The notes below the pieces were generated by a model. The model saw only the letters and a list, made by a program, of their open reading frames with translations, ran no database searches and was not told the DNA's origin. Made by a program: the position numbers and the translations under genes. From Trichoplax sp. H2 (taxonomy: Eukaryota > Placozoa > Uniplacotomia > Trichoplacea), in NCBI GenBank assembly GCA_003344405.1, contig NOWV01000056.1:186001-250000 (forward strand): a stretch of DNA of 64,000 nt. Reading direction: 5' to 3'. Shown piece by piece: positions 63,314-64,000 of the stretch. Position 1 is the stretch's first letter, and each line of letters begins with the position of its first letter.

Positions 63314-64000
63314 GTATGTTTTGTTATGAGAGCTATTAATTTGAGCACAATTTAGCCACTGATGGTGATGTTGATCCTTTCTTCGCAATAATAGGCAACC
63401 TATCACATATATAGGTCAGGTAAGTTTACGTTATACTTTAGTCTTCTGTTATTTCAGTCGTAGCAAATTACTAGTGCAATACATCCATAAAATGATAATA
63501 TCGGTCATTCTAAATAACATCTACAAGGATAACAAGCATCATCTGTCGAAATTTGGTATACATACTAGAATGTTAGGATACAGTAAATTAGCGTTAAAGG
63601 ATGATAAAACTAGATTGAGTAATGTAGCCCCAATTCGTAGTAAAATGTGGTAGATGGTCACGTATAAAAATTTGACAGTCGAGGGGGCTTAGTGCTATAT
63701 TTCTAAAGAGTTGGTATTTTCAAGGGCTATAGTGTAGAATAAGCATCAACTTAGCTTCAATGTGTACAGTAATTAGGAGAAAATTGGCTCGGTCAGAGGC
63801 TCGCGAGTTATAATTGAACACTGTAGCTTAACGTCAAGAAGGCTACAGTAAGCACGTTTCAAGTCTTGCAGTTATATTCTATACGCGTACTGTATTGATT
63901 TTTACTACATAATACATTAATGCATGGATTACTAGAGAAAGACCTTCTCCTAGTAGTAGTCTAGCATGTCTTCTTTTAGAAATCTATGGTTAATGTCTAA
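63314..64000. other. right edge of the window
   Basis: Possibly intron of the gene whose exon ends at 63313. No further exon, repeat array or RNA gene can be supported. Confidence 0.4.

Noticed and set aside
1-64000. Search for tRNA, rRNA and prokaryotic-type operon signals
   Set aside because: No cloverleaf with a GTTCGA-type T-loop or rRNA core sequence was noticed by eye; the intron-rich genes rule out a bacterial source. A tRNAscan and Rfam search would be decisive.

Overview
This is animal nuclear DNA. Genes are split into many short exons by small AT-rich GT-AG introns, intergenic DNA is AT-rich, and AATAAA signals follow several stops. Gene content (CFAP58, ENO4, beta-TrCP, PDCD4, PBDC1, Nanos and a tandem pair of M17 aminopeptidases), compact genes and strong similarity to vertebrate proteins suggest an early-branching animal, most likely a placozoan (Trichoplax/Hoilungia type). 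That placement is inference. I built all gene models by hand from splice sites, reading frame and remembered family sequences.

Layout from left to right. 1-156: possible 3' end of an unknown gene. 969-3513: hairpin-rich tandem array interrupted by an internally deleted LTR retrotransposon (2181-3143, minus strand). 3774-9039 and 11038-17012: two M17 aminopeptidase paralogues with the same 19-exon structure; one intron of the second is swollen by a 134-bp tandem array. 20386-24794: PDCD4. 25701-27240 (minus): PBDC1, made of eight tiny exons. 28591-29356: palindromic TGTACAGTAC-type repeats. 29692-36899: beta-TrCP (BTRC/FBXW11). 37736-41454 (minus): ENO4-like enolase. 42100-48520: CFAP58. 48521-58753: about 10 kb with no gene I can support, holding an assembly gap, palindromic repeats and a 44-bp array. 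58754-60022: intronless Nanos. 63022-63313: one likely exon of an unrecognised gene.

Functional links. ENO4 and CFAP58, both tied to cilia or sperm flagella in other animals, are transcribed divergently from a 645-bp interval holding one perfect and one near-perfect RFX X-box. PDCD4, a translation repressor, is a known substrate of SCF-beta-TrCP in mammals, and both genes lie here, though the usual degron is not visible in this PDCD4. Five of the recognisable genes (BTRC, CFAP58, PDCD4, ENO4, NANOS1) have human counterparts on chromosome 10q24-q26, so the window looks like a surviving piece of an ancestral animal linkage group.
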